DNA of 64,000 nt from Cellvibrio sp. PSBB023 (GCF_002007605.1 NZ_CP019799.1:1984001-2048000); one strand, 5' to 3'; positions 29,577 through 40,618 are shown, counted from the stretch's first letter. The notes: generated by a model not told the origin, from the letters alone. Program-made: numbers and translations.

Positions 29577-32500
29577 CTATAAAGGTGGAGGCGCAACACA
29601 CAAGGCATGCACGTTCAAGTTGGCCAGCAAGCCCAGGACCGCGGCTTTTTCAATCTCCACCTGATTGAAGTTACTGGTGGCATTCATGTAGACCAACTGT
29701 TTGGTGGCGTCACCCGTGAGATTGAGCAATTGCAAACTCAACAAGCCACTGGACGCAGACGCTTGCTGCGGTACGCCACTCAAATAGGTAGTGACTTTCA
29801 AGTTGCTGAGCAAGCTCAGATCCAGCACGCCTACGGGTAGCGATACCAGGAACCCAACGCGTTTGGAACCGCTATAGGTTACCGGCGCCTGAACGCGACC
29901 CCATACCGAAGCGGCTACAGCTACCGGTGTCGCGAAGGTTGCTGCATCGTTAATGGTGGATGCCATATACGCCGGATTCGTCACGCCGCAGCCTATACAG
30001 AGCACGCCACGCAACCCTTGGGTTACGGTTGCACTACCCAACACTGGCTCGAACAGCTTGCCGGGTGCACAGGCGACATTTTCCAGCGTATCGCAGGCGT
30101 CACCAATGCCATCGCCATCAATATCGGACTGTGTCGGATTGGCAACCAATGGGCAATTGTCTAACGCGTTCAAGATGCCATCGTTATCGATGTCGGTATC
30201 GCACGCGTCACCGTAGGCGTCACCATCGGTATTCAGTTGGTCAGCGTTCGCCACCAGTGGACAGTTGTCCAGATTGTTGGGAACACCATCGCCATCCGAA
30301 TCCAAATCACAGGCATCGCCTATGCCATCACCGTCCGTATCCAACTGGCTGGGGTTGGCCACCAAGGGGCAGTTATCAATCAGGTTGAGTATGCCGTCGT
30401 TGTCCATATCCAGGTCGCACGCATCACCAATACCATCATGATCCGTGTCGGTTTGCGCCGGGTTGGCAATTAACGGGCAATTGTCTACATGATTGGCAAT
30501 ACCATCCCCATCATTGTCGGTTAGCGGGTCGCACGCATCGCCTATACCATCGCCATCCGTATCCAATTGGTTCGCGTTGGCATTGAGCGGACAATTGTCA
30601 GCGGCGTTGGTCACACCATCGCCATCAATGTCGGTATCACAGGCGTCGCCTATACCATCCTGATCTGTGTCTAACTGGCTGGGATTGGGGATCGCCACGC
30701 AATTGTCGAGCAGGTCGTTGACGCCATCACCGTCTATGTCGACCACACTATCGCAGGCATCGCCCACACCATTGCCATTGCTGTCCAACTGGTTGGGGTT
30801 GGCAATTAATGGACAGTTATCGGACACGTCCAATACGCCATCACCATCCTTATCGTGGTCGCACACGTTGCCTATACCATCCAGGTCAGTATCCAGTTGG
30901 TTGCTATTGGCATTGACCGGGCAGTTATCCACGGCATTTAACACACCATCACCGTCGACATCCGGGTCACAGGCATCGCCAACACCGTCGCCATCCAGAT
31001 CCAATTGGTTGCTGTTGGCGATCAATGGGCAGTTGTCCACCACATTGCTCACACCGTCGCCATCTATGTCAGGATCACACGCATTACCAACACCATCACC
31101 ATCGGTATCAGCCTGGTCAGGGTTGGCAACCAGCGGACAGTTATCACTGGAGTCATCGATAAGGTCGCCATCGCTATCCGTGTTGGCATCGCAGGCATCG
31201 CCTATGCCATCACCATCCGTATCTTGCTGCAATGGATTGGCAATGTTCGGGCAGTTATCCAGGACGTTCGGCACACCATCACCATCGCGGTCCGTGTCAC
31301 AGACATCGCCAATACCATCCCCATCGCTATCTGCTTGTGTGCTGTTGGGCATTGCAGGGCAATTATCGATGTTGTTGGGCACGTTATCGCCGTCCTGATC
31401 GTCGTCACAGAGGTTGCCAATGCCATCGCCGTCCATGTCGGCCTGATCCGGATTGAATACCTGCGGGCAGTTATCCACGGCATTGAGGATGCTATCGCCG
31501 TCGCGGTCGTTATCGCAGGCATCACCTATACCATCGCCGTCAGTGTCCTGTTGTGAGGCGTTGGCGACCAAGGGGCAATTGTCGATGTTATTCGGGATAC
31601 CATCGTTATCGTCATCCGTATCACAGGCGTTGCCTATGCCATCGCCGTCACTGTCCTCTTGCAATGGATTAGGCACAGCCGGGCAATTGTCCGTACCATC
31701 ATCAATACCATCGCCATCCGTATCAGTATTGTCATCGCAGGCATCGCCCAAACCATCCAAATCTGTATCGAGCTGGCTCGGGTTAGCAACAGAAGGACAA
31801 TTGTCGATGAGATTCAATACACCATCCCCATCGCGATCCGGGTCACAGGCATCACCGACACCATCGCCATCCTGATCAGCCTGGTTACTATTGGGCACCA
31901 GCGGGCAGTTATCTACACCGTTGAGCACAAGGTCACCGTCGATATCGTTATCGCAGGCGTCGCCTATGTCATCACCATCCTGATCCGCCTGGTTTGGATT
32001 CCCTACCAGGGGGCAGTTGTCGAGCACATTGAATACACCGTCGCCGTCGATATCGTTATCGCAACTATCGCCCACGCCATCCCCGTCTGAATCAAGCTGG
32101 CTGGGGTTGGCGATGGTGGGACAGTTATCCACCAGATCCAGGAAACCATCGCCATCCATATCCGGATCACAGACATCACCTATACCGTCACCATCGGCAT
32201 CGGCTTGATTGGCGTTCCAGATAAGCGGGCAATTGTCCAGGTTGTTGGCAATGCCATCGCCGTCGTTGTCGGTTAATACATCGCACACATCGCCAATACC
32301 GTCGCCGTCGCTATCCAACTGGTCAGCATTGGGGTTGAGTGGGCAATTGTCGGCGCCATTGGCAACGCCATCGCCATCCAGGTCGTTGTCGCAGGCATCA
32401 CCTATGCCGTCACCATCCGTATCCAACTGCGAGGGATTGGCGATGAGCGGGCAGTTGTCGAGCAGGTCATTCACACCGTCGCCGTCTATATCGACTACGC

Positions 32501-35429
32501 TGTCGCAGGCATCACCCACCCCGTTGCCATTGGTATCCAACTGGTTGGGGTTGGCAATCAGCGGGCAATTGTCGGAGATATCCAACACACCATCACCGTC
32601 GGCATCGCTGTCACACACATTACCAATGCCATCGCCATCGGTATCCAGCTGGTTGCTGTTGGCATTCACAGGACAGTTGTCGAGGGCGTTGTCCACGCCG
32701 TCGCCATCTATGTCGTTATCGCAGGCGTCACCTATACCATCACCATCCAGGTCGACCTGATTGCTGTTGGCGACTGATGGGCAGTTGTCTGCAACATTGT
32801 TAACACCATCGCCATCCAGGTCGTTATCGCAGGCATCGCCTATGCCGTCACCATCCGTATCCAACTGACTGGGATTGGCAATTAGCGGGCAGTTATCGGT
32901 GGCATCATCAATCAAGTCGCCATCAGTATCGGTGTTGGCATCGCAGGCATCACCAATACCATCGCCATCCGTATCCTCCTGAAGCGGGTTAGCGGTGATG
33001 GGACAGTTGTCTATGGCATTGTCCACACCATCACCGTCGCGGTCGGCGTCGCACACATCACCGATACCGTCACCATCCTGATCCGCCTGGTTGGTATTGG
33101 CAATGGCGGGACAGTTGTCGAGATTGTTGGTGACGTTATCGCCATCCAGGTCATCGTCACAGACATTGCCAATACCGTCGCCATCCAGGTCGGCCTGATC
33201 AGCGTTGGCGATTAACGGGCAGTTATCCACAGCATTGAGTATGTTGTCGCCATCCAGATCGGTATCGCAGGCATCACCAATACCATCACCGTCGGTATCC
33301 AACTGGCTGCTGTTGGCAACTAATGGGCAGTTGTCGAGGGTATTTGGAACACCATCGTTGTCATCGTCGTTGTCGCAAGCATTGCCGATACCATCGCCAT
33401 CGCTATCTTCTTGCAGGGGGTTGGCAATGTTGGGGCAATTATCCACGCCATCATCAATACCATCGCCGTCAGTGTCGAGGTTGCTGTCGCAAGCATCACC
33501 AATACCGTCGCCATCGGTATCCAACTGGTTGGGATTGGCTAGTGTTGGGCAGTTATCGACGTTATTGAGCACGCCATCGCCGTCACTATCGCTGTCACAG
33601 GCATCACCAATACCGTCACCATCCTGATCGGACTGGCTGCTATTGGAGACCAACGGGCAGTTATCCAGCGCATTGAGCACATTGTCGCCATCGACATCGT
33701 CATCACAGGCATCGCCAATGCCATCGCCATCCTGATCCGACTGGGATACGTTGCCCACCAGCGGACAGTTGTCGAGTGCATTGAATACGCCATCGCCATC
33801 CATGTCGTTATCGCAGCTATCACCTACACCATCGCCATCGGTATCCAACTGGTTGGGGTTGGCTATTGCCGGGCAATTGTCGAAGCCATCATCAATACCG
33901 TCGCCATCGGTGTCGGTATTGGTGTCACAGGCATCGCCTATGCCGTCTGCATCGCTGTCGATTTGTGTAGGGTTAGCGACTGTCGGGCAGTTATCGACCG
34001 CATCCAAAATGCCATCATTATCCCGGTCGTCATCACAGACATCGCCTATACCATCACCGTCCTGATCGGCCTGATTACTGTTGGATACCAGAGGACAGTT
34101 ATCGAGTGCATTGAGCACACTGTCGCCATCGATATCATCATCACAAGCATCACCAATGCCGTCGCCATCCTGATCTGACTGGGATGGGTTTGCGATTAGC
34201 GGACAGTTATCCAACGCATTCAATCTGCCGTCACCGTCGCTATCGCCATCACAGACATCGCCAATACCATCGCCATCCGCATCTTCCTGCAGTGGATTCG
34301 CCACGGCGGGGCAGTTGTCGACACCATCATCCACGCCATCCGCGTCGGTGTCAGTATTGTTATCGCAGGCATCACCTATTCCATCGCCATCGCCATCGGC
34401 CTGATTGGCGTTCGCGACGGCAGGGCAATTATCAAGGTCATTGAGCACGCCATCGCCATCCCGGTCGGCATCGCACACATCACCAATACCATCACCATCA
34501 GAATCCAATTGATTGGCGTTAGCGGTGACAGGGCAATTATCGACATCATTCAATACACCATCGCCATCCAGATCGTCATCACACACATCGCCAATGCCAT
34601 CGCCATCCAGGTCTGCCTGATTGCCATTGGCTGCATTCGGGCAATTATCCAGGGCGTTGAGCACACCATCGTTATCATTGTCATTATCACAGGCATCGCC
34701 TATGCCATCGCCATCAACATCTTCCTGCAGTGGGTTCACATTGAACGGGCAATTATCAACACCGTCATCAATGCCATCGCCATCAATATCTGTGTTGCTA
34801 TCGCAGGCATCGCCTATACCATCTGCATCGGTATCGGCCTGATCGGTATTGGCAATTAACGGGCAATTGTCATTGGCATTCAGCACAGTGTCGCCATCGC
34901 GATCCGCATCGCAAACATCACCAATGCCGTCATTGTCCAAATCGGCTTGATCAATGTTGGGAACAGCAGGACAGTTGTCGAGCGCATTCACAACAGTGTC
35001 GCCATCAATATCGCTATCGCACGCGTCACCGACACCATCATTATCGGTATCCAACTGATCGGCGTTAGCAACATTGGGACAATTATCCTGCCCATTGGGC
35101 ACACCGTCATTATCACTATCGCTAAAAGGTTGTTCGCCCGGTTCTGTAATCACCGAAGAAGACGCGCTACTTAACGACGAACTGCTTAACGACGAACTAT
35201 TTGAGGATGAGAATGAGCTAGGCACCTCACCGGGATTAGTAGGAGGCAAAGAAGAACTCGTTGATGACGAAACAGATGAAGCAGAAATAGATGAAGGAAT
35301 TGAAGAGGCAACAGTCGTTGAAGATGCCACCTGACTCGAATTATTTTTAGGGAAGCCATTGCCATCACCACCGCACGCCGTCAACCCGAGCATCGACACC
35401 AACAACGAAAACAATAGTATATTTTTCAT
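29577..35429 (-). CDS. Giant lipoprotein with 46 thrombospondin type 3 repeats
   Basis: About 1,950 residues. The N-terminus is a lipoprotein signal with lipobox LTAC (Cys near residue 19), followed by a Ser-rich linker to about residue 95. Residues roughly 104-1780 are 46 tandem thrombospondin type 3 repeats of about 36 residues, consensus DGDGVxNxxDNCPxxANxxQ then [12 protein letters not shown]; 45 have DNCP and one has DNCV. TSP3 repeats bind calcium and are rigid when loaded. A C-terminal domain of about 170 residues follows, with cysteines (CIGCG, ALCV), which I do not recognise. Likely an outer-membrane-anchored, calcium-stiffened stalk. The ATG at 35429 gives the best signal peptide; one at 35441 adds four residues. 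Confidence 0.9.
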   Translation of the reverse strand: MKNILLFSLLVSMLGLTACGGDGNGFPKNNSSQVASSTTVASSIPSSISASSVSSSTSSSLPPTNPGEVPSSFSSSNSSSLSSSSLSSASSSVITEPGEQPFSDSDNDGVPNGQDNCPNVANADQLDTDNDGVGDACDSDIDGDTVVNALDNCPAVPNIDQADLDNDGIGDVCDADRDGDTVLNANDNCPLIANTDQADTDADGIGDACDSNTDIDGDGIDDGVDNCPFNVNPLQEDVDGDGIGDACDNDNDNDGVLNALDNCPNAANGNQADLDGDGIGDVCDDDLDGDGVLNDVDNCPVTANANQLDSDGDGIGDVCDADRDGDGVLNDLDNCPAVANANQADGDGDGIGDACDNNTDTDADGVDDGVDNCPAVANPLQEDADGDGIGDVCDGDSDGDGRLNALDNCPLIANPSQSDQDGDGIGDACDDDIDGDSVLNALDNCPLVSNSNQADQDGDGIGDVCDDDRDNDGILDAVDNCPTVANPTQIDSDADGIGDACDTNTDTDGDGIDDGFDNCPAIANPNQLDTDGDGVGDSCDNDMDGDGVFNALDNCPLVGNVSQSDQDGDGIGDACDDDVDGDNVLNALDNCPLVSNSSQSDQDGDGIGDACDSDSDGDGVLNNVDNCPTLANPNQLDTDGDGIGDACDSNLDTDGDGIDDGVDNCPNIANPLQEDSDGDGIGNACDNDDDNDGVPNTLDNCPLVANSSQLDTDGDGIGDACDTDLDGDNILNAVDNCPLIANADQADLDGDGIGNVCDDDLDGDNVTNNLDNCPAIANTNQADQDGDGIGDVCDADRDGDGVDNAIDNCPITANPLQEDTDGDGIGDACDANTDTDGDLIDDATDNCPLIANPSQLDTDGDGIGDACDNDLDGDGVNNVADNCPSVANSNQVDLDGDGIGDACDNDIDGDGVDNALDNCPVNANSNQLDTDGDGIGNVCDSDADGDGVLDISDNCPLIANPNQLDTNGNGVGDACDSVVDIDGDGVNDLLDNCPLIANPSQLDTDGDGIGDACDNDLDGDGVANGADNCPLNPNADQLDSDGDGIGDVCDVLTDNDGDGIANNLDNCPLIWNANQADADGDGIGDVCDPDMDGDGFLDLVDNCPTIANPSQLDSDGDGVGDSCDNDIDGDGVFNVLDNCPLVGNPNQADQDGDDIGDACDNDIDGDLVLNGVDNCPLVPNSNQADQDGDGVGDACDPDRDGDGVLNLIDNCPSVANPSQLDTDLDGLGDACDDNTDTDGDGIDDGTDNCPAVPNPLQEDSDGDGIGNACDTDDDNDGIPNNIDNCPLVANASQQDTDGDGIGDACDNDRDGDSILNAVDNCPQVFNPDQADMDGDGIGNLCDDDQDGDNVPNNIDNCPAMPNSTQADSDGDGIGDVCDTDRDGDGVPNVLDNCPNIANPLQQDTDGDGIGDACDANTDSDGDLIDDSSDNCPLVANPDQADTDGDGVGNACDPDIDGDGVSNVVDNCPLIANSNQLDLDGDGVGDACDPDVDGDGVLNAVDNCPVNANSNQLDTDLDGIGNVCDHDKDGDGVLDVSDNCPLIANPNQLDSNGNGVGDACDSVVDIDGDGVNDLLDNCVAIPNPSQLDTDQDGIGDACDTDIDGDGVTNAADNCPLNANANQLDTDGDGIGDACDPLTDNDGDGIANHVDNCPLIANPAQTDTDHDGIGDACDLDMDNDGILNLIDNCPLVANPSQLDTDGDGIGDACDLDSDGDGVPNNLDNCPLVANADQLNTDGDAYGDACDTDIDNDGILNALDNCPLVANPTQSDIDGDGIGDACDTLENVACAPGKLFEPVLGSATVTQGLRGVLCIGCGVTNPAYMASTINDAATFATPVAVAASVWGRVQAPVTYSGSKRVGFLVSLPVGVLDLSLLSNLKVTTYLSGVPQQASASSGLLSLQLLNLTGDATKQLVYMNATSNFNQVEIEKAAVLGLLANLNVHALCVAPPPL
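30090..35120 (-). repeat. TSP3 repeat array with nested 438-bp and 1,752-bp periods
   Basis: The coding repeat has three levels. The basic unit is about 36 codons. Every fourth unit in the 5' half carries an insertion of the [12 protein letters not shown] type, giving blocks of 438 bases: equivalent bases fall at 34750, 34312, 33874 and 33436. Sixteen units form a block of exactly 1,752 bases: 33874, 32122 and 30370 are equivalent positions. Protein units 12-27 match units 28-43 one by one, including the rarer variants [13 protein letters not shown] and [11 protein letters not shown]. Confidence 0.9.
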
Positions 35430-35465
35430 AACAGCCACCATGCGTATTGAATAGTTTAAAAACCA

Positions 35466-36500
35466 CTACCGAGTTTTAGCGCCAGAAATGACAAACTCGA
35501 CTCGTCGGTTTTTTGCCCTACCCTCTTCCGTTTGATTGTCTGCTACAGGCTGTTCCTCACCCATGCCATGCACAGTGATGCGATTAGCCTCAATGCCTTT
35601 TGACTGTAAATAATGTGCCACCACCTTCGCGCGCGTCTCGGACAAGCGTTGGTTGTACGCCGTCGCACCTCGCGCATCGGTATGCCCTGTGATGCTCACA
35701 ACCAGTGATGGATGCTGAATAAGTTGCGCAACAACCGGATCAATAGCCGCAGTGTTGCGGATAACGGATTTATCAAAATCAAATAAAGGACCACCGACCT
35801 GCTCATCAACAATAATGCGCTGATCTGCAACAGGCTCAGGCGCTGCTTGAACAGGTTGCACTTGTGGTGCCGGTTCAGGTGCAGCAACGACAGCCTCAGG
35901 TGTTTTGCGCAGGCGAGATGCAAAATTCCACACCAATGACAGGCCAACAAAATTGGCATTAGCACGCCCCATTTCGCTATCGCCCACTTGATCTATGTAT
36001 TGATATTCCAAACGAGTAGTCCAGCGATCTGACAGCGGTAATTCAATACCGCCACCAATTAACGGGCGCACACCTGAGCCATCAAGTTTGGTGGCACCCC
36101 CGGTTACTTCACCATCCCAATAGGCTGCACCGAGTTTTCCGTAAATACGGGTTTTCTGATAAAGCGGGTAAGATACCTTTAACGCCAAATCAATCTCGCG
36201 CAATTCTCCTTCCATAGTCGCACCGGGATATTTCGCCACAGAATCGCCGATATCATTCACGGACAATTCCAGAGCAAGGCGGCGATTAAAATCATATCCG
36301 GCAAAAACACCGTAGGCTGCTTCGTCTTTATCGCACACAAGCGCGGTATCGAGGCAGGAATTATCATTGTGTGAATAGCCAATACGCGCCCCCAAATAAC
36401 CGCTCGAATAAGGCTCAGTGCTATCAGAAAAAGCAGCATTCGATAAACCCAGCAATGCCACCCACGCAAAACACACTCTGGCCGAATATACATTTTTCAT
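35466..36500 (-). CDS. OmpA-family outer-membrane protein
   Basis: About 344 residues: a signal peptide (cut near residue 24), an N-terminal eight-stranded-type barrel starting GYLGARIGYSHND (about 28-195) and ending LSLVWNF, a Pro/Ala-rich hinge (APEPAPQVQPVQAAPEP), and a C-terminal OmpA peptidoglycan-binding domain from about residue 235 with LFDFDKSVI, ITGHTDARGATAYNQRLS and RVEFVISG. It lies 36 bases upstream of the TSP3 lipoprotein gene on the same strand, so the two are probably co-transcribed. ATG at 36500 with GGAA upstream. Confidence 0.92.
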   Translation of the reverse strand: MKNVYSARVCFAWVALLGLSNAAFSDSTEPYSSGYLGARIGYSHNDNSCLDTALVCDKDEAAYGVFAGYDFNRRLALELSVNDIGDSVAKYPGATMEGELREIDLALKVSYPLYQKTRIYGKLGAAYWDGEVTGGATKLDGSGVRPLIGGGIELPLSDRWTTRLEYQYIDQVGDSEMGRANANFVGLSLVWNFASRLRKTPEAVVAAPEPAPQVQPVQAAPEPVADQRIIVDEQVGGPLFDFDKSVIRNTAAIDPVVAQLIQHPSLVVSITGHTDARGATAYNQRLSETRAKVVAHYLQSKGIEANRITVHGMGEEQPVADNQTEEGRAKNRRVEFVISGAKTR

Positions 36501-37212
36501 AAGTATTCCCTCAGAACAGGCAAAGCAATGCCATGACGAAAATTCGCCAAAAAAATAAAAACCCAAAAAAAACTGGTTCAGAAAAACCCAACAAACGCTA
36601 TTGAAAAATCACCGGACAACATTTTTATTAGCAGGCAAGGTTTTTCCGGGCATCAAAAAATCAGGAAGAAGAAAAACAGGAAATCGAGGAAAAGCACGAA
36701 AAGGAAGTACAAAAGAAGTATTTTTTTAGAATAAGAGGAAACGATCTATTCACGTCAGTCACTCCTTACAATCCAGATTGCAATAACACCGCAGAGAAAA
36801 AATAAAAAACTCTGCAATCTTCCAAGACACAGAAATCATTGCTTTCAATTAGGAGACTAGCAATGGAGAAACACAAAGCAACCATGCAGATAGATCATAT
36901 TTCTATAAAAAAATAAAACCTTAAATTACATAACTAAAGAAATTAGCCAAAAAGGAAAATTAAACGACAAATTAAATAATTTTAAAATTAAAAAAATAAT
37001 TTAACTTTTTAATTTATCGAATGAGATTTAACAGCGAGGCGCGAAAAACATAAAACAGGATGTCGCCAAAATAAGAAAAACCATCGACATTAAAAATAAA
37101 AAAATAAATTACATCACCTTACAGAAAAACAACGAAGCTCTGTTGGCACATAAAATAATCACAAAGCAGCTTATAACAGCGCCCATAAAATATGGGCGCG
37201 TCATTTATTAAT
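36501..37212. other. AT-rich intergenic region upstream of the OmpA gene
   Basis: About 710 bases, clearly richer in A and T than its surroundings. It holds a hairpin at about 36792-36815 (GCAGAG/CTCTGC with an A-rich loop), a 17-codon plus-strand frame at 36863-36916 with AGGAG seven bases upstream, and a 9-bp perfect hairpin at 37179-37199 after the protease gene. I see no conventional gene. Confidence 0.5.
37179..37199 (-). terminator. Hairpin after protease A gene
   Basis: Perfect nine-base arms GCGCCCATA/TATGGGCGC with a three-base loop lie just downstream of the 37213 stop. There is no good T-tract, so its efficiency is uncertain. Confidence 0.45.
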
Positions 37213-38259
37213 TTATGCAGAAACCGGAACCCTGGCGCGGCGCGCAAATACCAATACACTCAACAACAGCGTTAAAAAGAGAGGGAATGCACCGCCTCCA
37301 CCACCTGAGCTGCCGCCACCTGAACCTCCGCTTACCGCGCCACCTGTCGCTACTGAAGAGGTAGCACTGGGCAGGTTATCGCCGGTGGCATTTGCTGCAC
37401 GGCTGGAAGACTGCATTGAACTGGTTGCCACACTCGAAGCAGAGCTTGCACTTGCAGCCGCTGCAAAAAATTTCGCAATTTGCGGGCCGGTAATATTCAA
37501 TACATACACCGCATCTGCGCCGCTTGCAGTATTAGTACGATCGACACCGCAAGGTGAACCCTTACAGTTCAGCGTCGGGCTGGAAAATTTGTAAACCTTG
37601 CCGTCCCAATAATCCACATTAAATGCGCTTTGATAAGCCATGATGGTTGTGAATTTATTGTCTTCACCGTGCCCCAATGCGTAATCAAACGTGGCGCCTT
37701 TACCATCCTGTTTGCGCGAATGACGCAACCCCATGTTGTGCCCCAACTCATGCGCAGTCATAAAATCGCCACAACCATCAAAGGCAATATGGGCAAACAT
37801 GAAGTCTTTGAGTGAGGGATCAGAAAAGTCCCCTTGGGTATCCGTGCCGCCAGTCCAGGCCAAACCGCAATTGCCATGGATCGCCTTATAAGGGCGATAC
37901 AGAATCACCATATCGGCATTGGCCTGCGCACGCGCAGCAGCTACCGGGTTAAAAGCCGGGTCGCGATTGAAAGTAATATCCTGCAAGGCCGTTTCTGCAG
38001 AGTTTTCATCGGTGTAATCCACCATTAAGGTGCTGGCGACACGCACCTCAAGATCGACACCACTGTCCAGGTAAATTTGGTTGGTAACCTGAAAGAGTTG
38101 ATTGATGCGTGTAGTAGGGTCACCGCCATAGTTGTCGGCCGTGCCCTTGGTGTAGACCACCAGTACATCAATCACATTGTTGGCAGCGAAAGCAGGAACA
38201 GCAATCAAAACAAAAAAGCTCGCCATCATATGCGTAACGCTTTTCAGGATAGTGCGCAT
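37213..38259 (-). CDS. Secreted M72/reprolysin-like metalloprotease with GlyGly-CTERM tail (protease A)
   Basis: 348 residues. A signal peptide (about 1-25) is followed at once by the catalytic domain starting NVIDVLVVYTKG; the long pro-region usual for peptidyl-Asp metalloproteases is absent. The zinc site HELGHNMGLRH is at about 170-180 and the Met-turn is in TIMAYQS near 208. A Ser-rich linker leads to a Gly-rich stretch, a hydrophobic helix (FPLFLTLLLSVLVFA) and an RRAR tail, which together form a GlyGly-CTERM signal processed by rhombosortase in other gammaproteobacteria. Catalytic domain is paralogous to the gene at 38969-40465. Predicted surface-anchored or released protease; cleavage specificity is unknown. 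Confidence 0.85.
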   Translation of the reverse strand: MRTILKSVTHMMASFFVLIAVPAFAANNVIDVLVVYTKGTADNYGGDPTTRINQLFQVTNQIYLDSGVDLEVRVASTLMVDYTDENSAETALQDITFNRDPAFNPVAAARAQANADMVILYRPYKAIHGNCGLAWTGGTDTQGDFSDPSLKDFMFAHIAFDGCGDFMTAHELGHNMGLRHSRKQDGKGATFDYALGHGEDNKFTTIMAYQSAFNVDYWDGKVYKFSSPTLNCKGSPCGVDRTNTASGADAVYVLNITGPQIAKFFAAAASASSASSVATSSMQSSSRAANATGDNLPSATSSVATGGAVSGGSGGGSSGGGGGAFPLFLTLLLSVLVFARRARVPVSA

Positions 38260-38968
38260 AAAAATATTCTCGTAACGTTAAGTAAATGAGCCCTCCTTGA
38301 TGTGTTGGTGAATGCCTGGGCTGTGTCTCACTCGTCTCTGAGGCACAGCGGTGCTTTTTTTGGCGCGCAGAAGCCCGTCCCAAAAAGCGTGAAAACTTTT
38401 GAGTGATGCGAATGTTCTTTCCGAGGGTTTGACGAGCAGCTATAGCGACGGGACAACCTTACATTCTGGCTATAGCGATACCACAGGGATCGACAGTGAT
38501 TCCTGATAGTCCTTATGACGCTGGGGGAAAATCTTCAGCAGCAAGTGCCTTTTGTGCGAGAGCCTTTCGGCTTCCATTTTGATAGGCGAAAACCTACGCC
38601 AGCTAGTCGGCAAATTTCGGTATTGCGGCATAGCCTTCGCGCGCAAATTACCGAAAAACAACAACCTCACTTGCAAGCACCACAAAAACACAACAGCTCA
38701 CAAGTTAATCAAATTGTAGAGGATTTATGCGCCAAAATCCATTTTTTATTACTTATCTAAAAATAAAATCTATTTGTAAGAGTTTTTTTGCTGTTTTGTT
38801 ATAAGAATAGTCAATTGTAGGTAGAAATACTCATCGCGAAAAAATATAAGGCGTAGTTATACGAAGGCGGTAAATTTTGGCTCACTTGGCGCCTTAATTT
38901 TTTTATTGCAATAAAAAACCCGGCCTGAGCCGGGTTAAGACAAAGTTGCACGCAGGTTCAAACGGGTA
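38260..38968. other. Intergenic region between the two protease genes with palindromic sequence
   Basis: About 710 bases. Contents: a hairpin at about 38319-38349 (GCTGTGTCTCA paired with TGAGGCACAGC) in the protease A leader; a ten-base direct repeat GCTATAGCGA at 38439-38448 and 38469-38478; an inverted repeat TTTCGGTA/TACCGAAA at 38615-38622 and 38649-38656; and a terminator at 38912-38937. Short frames on both strands (73-81 codons) look like translations of a non-coding element. No gene is called. Confidence 0.5.
38912..38937 (-). terminator. Terminator of protease B gene
   Basis: AACCCGGC-CTGA-GCCGGGTT forms an eight-base stem with a T6 tract on the minus strand, about 30 bases after the protease B stop. 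Confidence 0.85.
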
Positions 38969-40465
38969 CTATTTTTTAGGCATGGCTTTCAAGGCAGCTT
39001 TGTATTGTGCTTGCAAGTTATTGTAAATCGCCAGGGCGTTAGCAACAGCGGCAGTCAGGCCCGCTGTTCTGGCTTTTTCAGTGGCCAAGGCAATAGTCGC
39101 GGCATTGGCTTTTACTGTCGCTGCATTTACCGCGTTAGTGGCGGGAACCAATTGTTGCTGGGCAGCGAGGGTATCGGTGCGCGCTTTCACCGCTTGTTCC
39201 AGCAAGAGGTTGTAACTCTTGACCTGATTGTTGTACTGATTCAGCTTGGCCGATTTAGCCGCCGCCGTAGTGGCCGTGAGATAGGCCGATAAGCTGGCAT
39301 TCAACTGCACCTGCAGAGCATTCAGGCGTGCCACCAGCGAGTTGTAGTTGGCGAGAGCTTTCTCATAATTTTTAGTGGCAGTAGTCAGCGCAGTGGTGGC
39401 AGCCGTCAGCGCTGTTTTTGCTGTCCGCTCAGCGGCTGTTTTTTCGGTAATGGCCAGCTTATTGGCATTGAGGGCGGCCACTGCCGCAACATGATTCAAG
39501 CGTGCGGATTCTACTTTTGCCGCTAATTCGGCCAACCCTGTACCAGAAACACTACTGGCCGAACTCGAAGACTTTGACGATGAACTGGCCAGACTTGAAC
39601 TCGACAGGCTTGAACTGGATAGACTTGTACTCGAGCTGGTCGCTGAGGACGAGCTGGCGGGCGCACCTGCATAATAGGCCGCGATCTGGGGTGCAGCTAT
39701 ATTCAGCGCATAACGCGCATCGGCACCGGTTGAGGTATTGTTGCGATCAACACCGCAAGGCTGATTCTTGCAGGTCATCAAATCCGGGTTGGAAAATTTG
39801 TAGACCTTACCATCCCAGTAATCCACATTGAATTCGCTTTGGTAGGCCATGATTGTGGTGAAGGAATTCATCACCCCATGCCCCAATGCATAGTGGAAAG
39901 TACCACCTGCGCCATCCTGTTTGCGCGAATGTTTTAACCCCATGTTGTGCCCCAACTCATGGGCAGTCACAAAGTCGCCACACGAATTTATCGCTACGTG
40001 GGCAAACATATAGGCTTTATGGCCAGCAATGAACACGCCATTGGCACTGCCAGCAACCCAGGCGACACCACAACTCCCATGGGAGTTCATATAGGGGCGA
40101 TAGAACACCACCATGTCCGCTTTCGCTTTTTCGCGCGCGGCGGCTACACCATTAAATGCGGGGTTCTGGTTGTAGGTAATATCGTTCAAGGCTGTTTCAG
40201 CATTGTTATCGTCGGTGTAGTTCACCTGCAAGGTGGCAGCTACGCGAATTTCCAAATCCACGCCGCTGTCTGCGTATATCTGGTTGCTGACCTGAAAGAG
40301 TTGGTTGATCCGGGTTGTTGGATTACCGCCATACAAATTGGCGACTCCGTTGGTATAGACCACCAGCACATCGATAACATTGGAGGCGGCCAGCAGCGAG
40401 GGTGACGCAGCGGATATCAGGGCGATAGCCGCTACGCGAATAAGGTTTTGCACTGTTGTTTTCAT
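38969..40465 (-). CDS. Secreted M72/reprolysin-like metalloprotease with C-terminal alanine-rich coiled coil (protease B)
   Basis: 498 residues. Signal peptide (about 1-27), then the catalytic domain starting NVIDVLVVYTNG without a prodomain; zinc site HELGHNMGLKH at about 169-179 and Met-turn TIMAYQSEF. A Ser-rich linker (about 275-305) leads to about 190 residues of Ala/Thr/Leu/Lys-rich heptad-like sequence (for example LAELAAKVESARLNH, LVARLNALQVQLNASL) predicted as coiled coil. The catalytic domain is closely similar to protease A, but the tail is entirely different. The upstream neighbour at 40619 encodes a prodomain-like membrane protein, so the two may be expressed together. Confidence 0.85.
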   Translation of the reverse strand: MKTTVQNLIRVAAIALISAASPSLLAASNVIDVLVVYTNGVANLYGGNPTTRINQLFQVSNQIYADSGVDLEIRVAATLQVNYTDDNNAETALNDITYNQNPAFNGVAAAREKAKADMVVFYRPYMNSHGSCGVAWVAGSANGVFIAGHKAYMFAHVAINSCGDFVTAHELGHNMGLKHSRKQDGAGGTFHYALGHGVMNSFTTIMAYQSEFNVDYWDGKVYKFSNPDLMTCKNQPCGVDRNNTSTGADARYALNIAAPQIAAYYAGAPASSSSATSSSTSLSSSSLSSSSLASSSSKSSSSASSVSGTGLAELAAKVESARLNHVAAVAALNANKLAITEKTAAERTAKTALTAATTALTTATKNYEKALANYNSLVARLNALQVQLNASLSAYLTATTAAAKSAKLNQYNNQVKSYNLLLEQAVKARTDTLAAQQQLVPATNAVNAATVKANAATIALATEKARTAGLTAAVANALAIYNNLQAQYKAALKAMPKK

Positions 40466-40618
40466 GGAATGATTTCTCTGTTGACTTTACTGAAAACCCT
40501 CCGTGATTGACAAACCCGGAACCCACCGGGAGTTTGCGCGTATCCATCAAAGCCTTGCCTTACCGTTTTAGCCTTTCATCATGACTCCTCGCCTCGCAGC
40601 GATTAACACCACAGAGAA

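Noticed and set aside
30667..31398. Long plus-strand open frames (up to 243 codons) antisense to the TSP3 array
   Set aside because: They are produced by the repetitive codon pattern of the opposite strand; their translations are low-complexity Ser/Pro/Thr strings without starts or ribosome sites of note.
30090..35120. Regularly spaced repeats resembling a CRISPR array
   Set aside because: The repeats are degenerate, about 108 bases long and continuous with an open frame encoding DNCP-type TSP3 units; there are no unique spacers.
38260..38460. c-di-GMP (GEMM) riboswitch in the protease A leader
   Set aside because: A GGGACG stretch and a hairpin are present but the conserved GEMM core and tetraloop receptor are not.
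38470..38760. Short frames on both strands (73 and 81 codons) between the proteases
   Set aside because: Neither has a ribosome site or recognisable domain, and they overlap each other over an inverted-repeat region.
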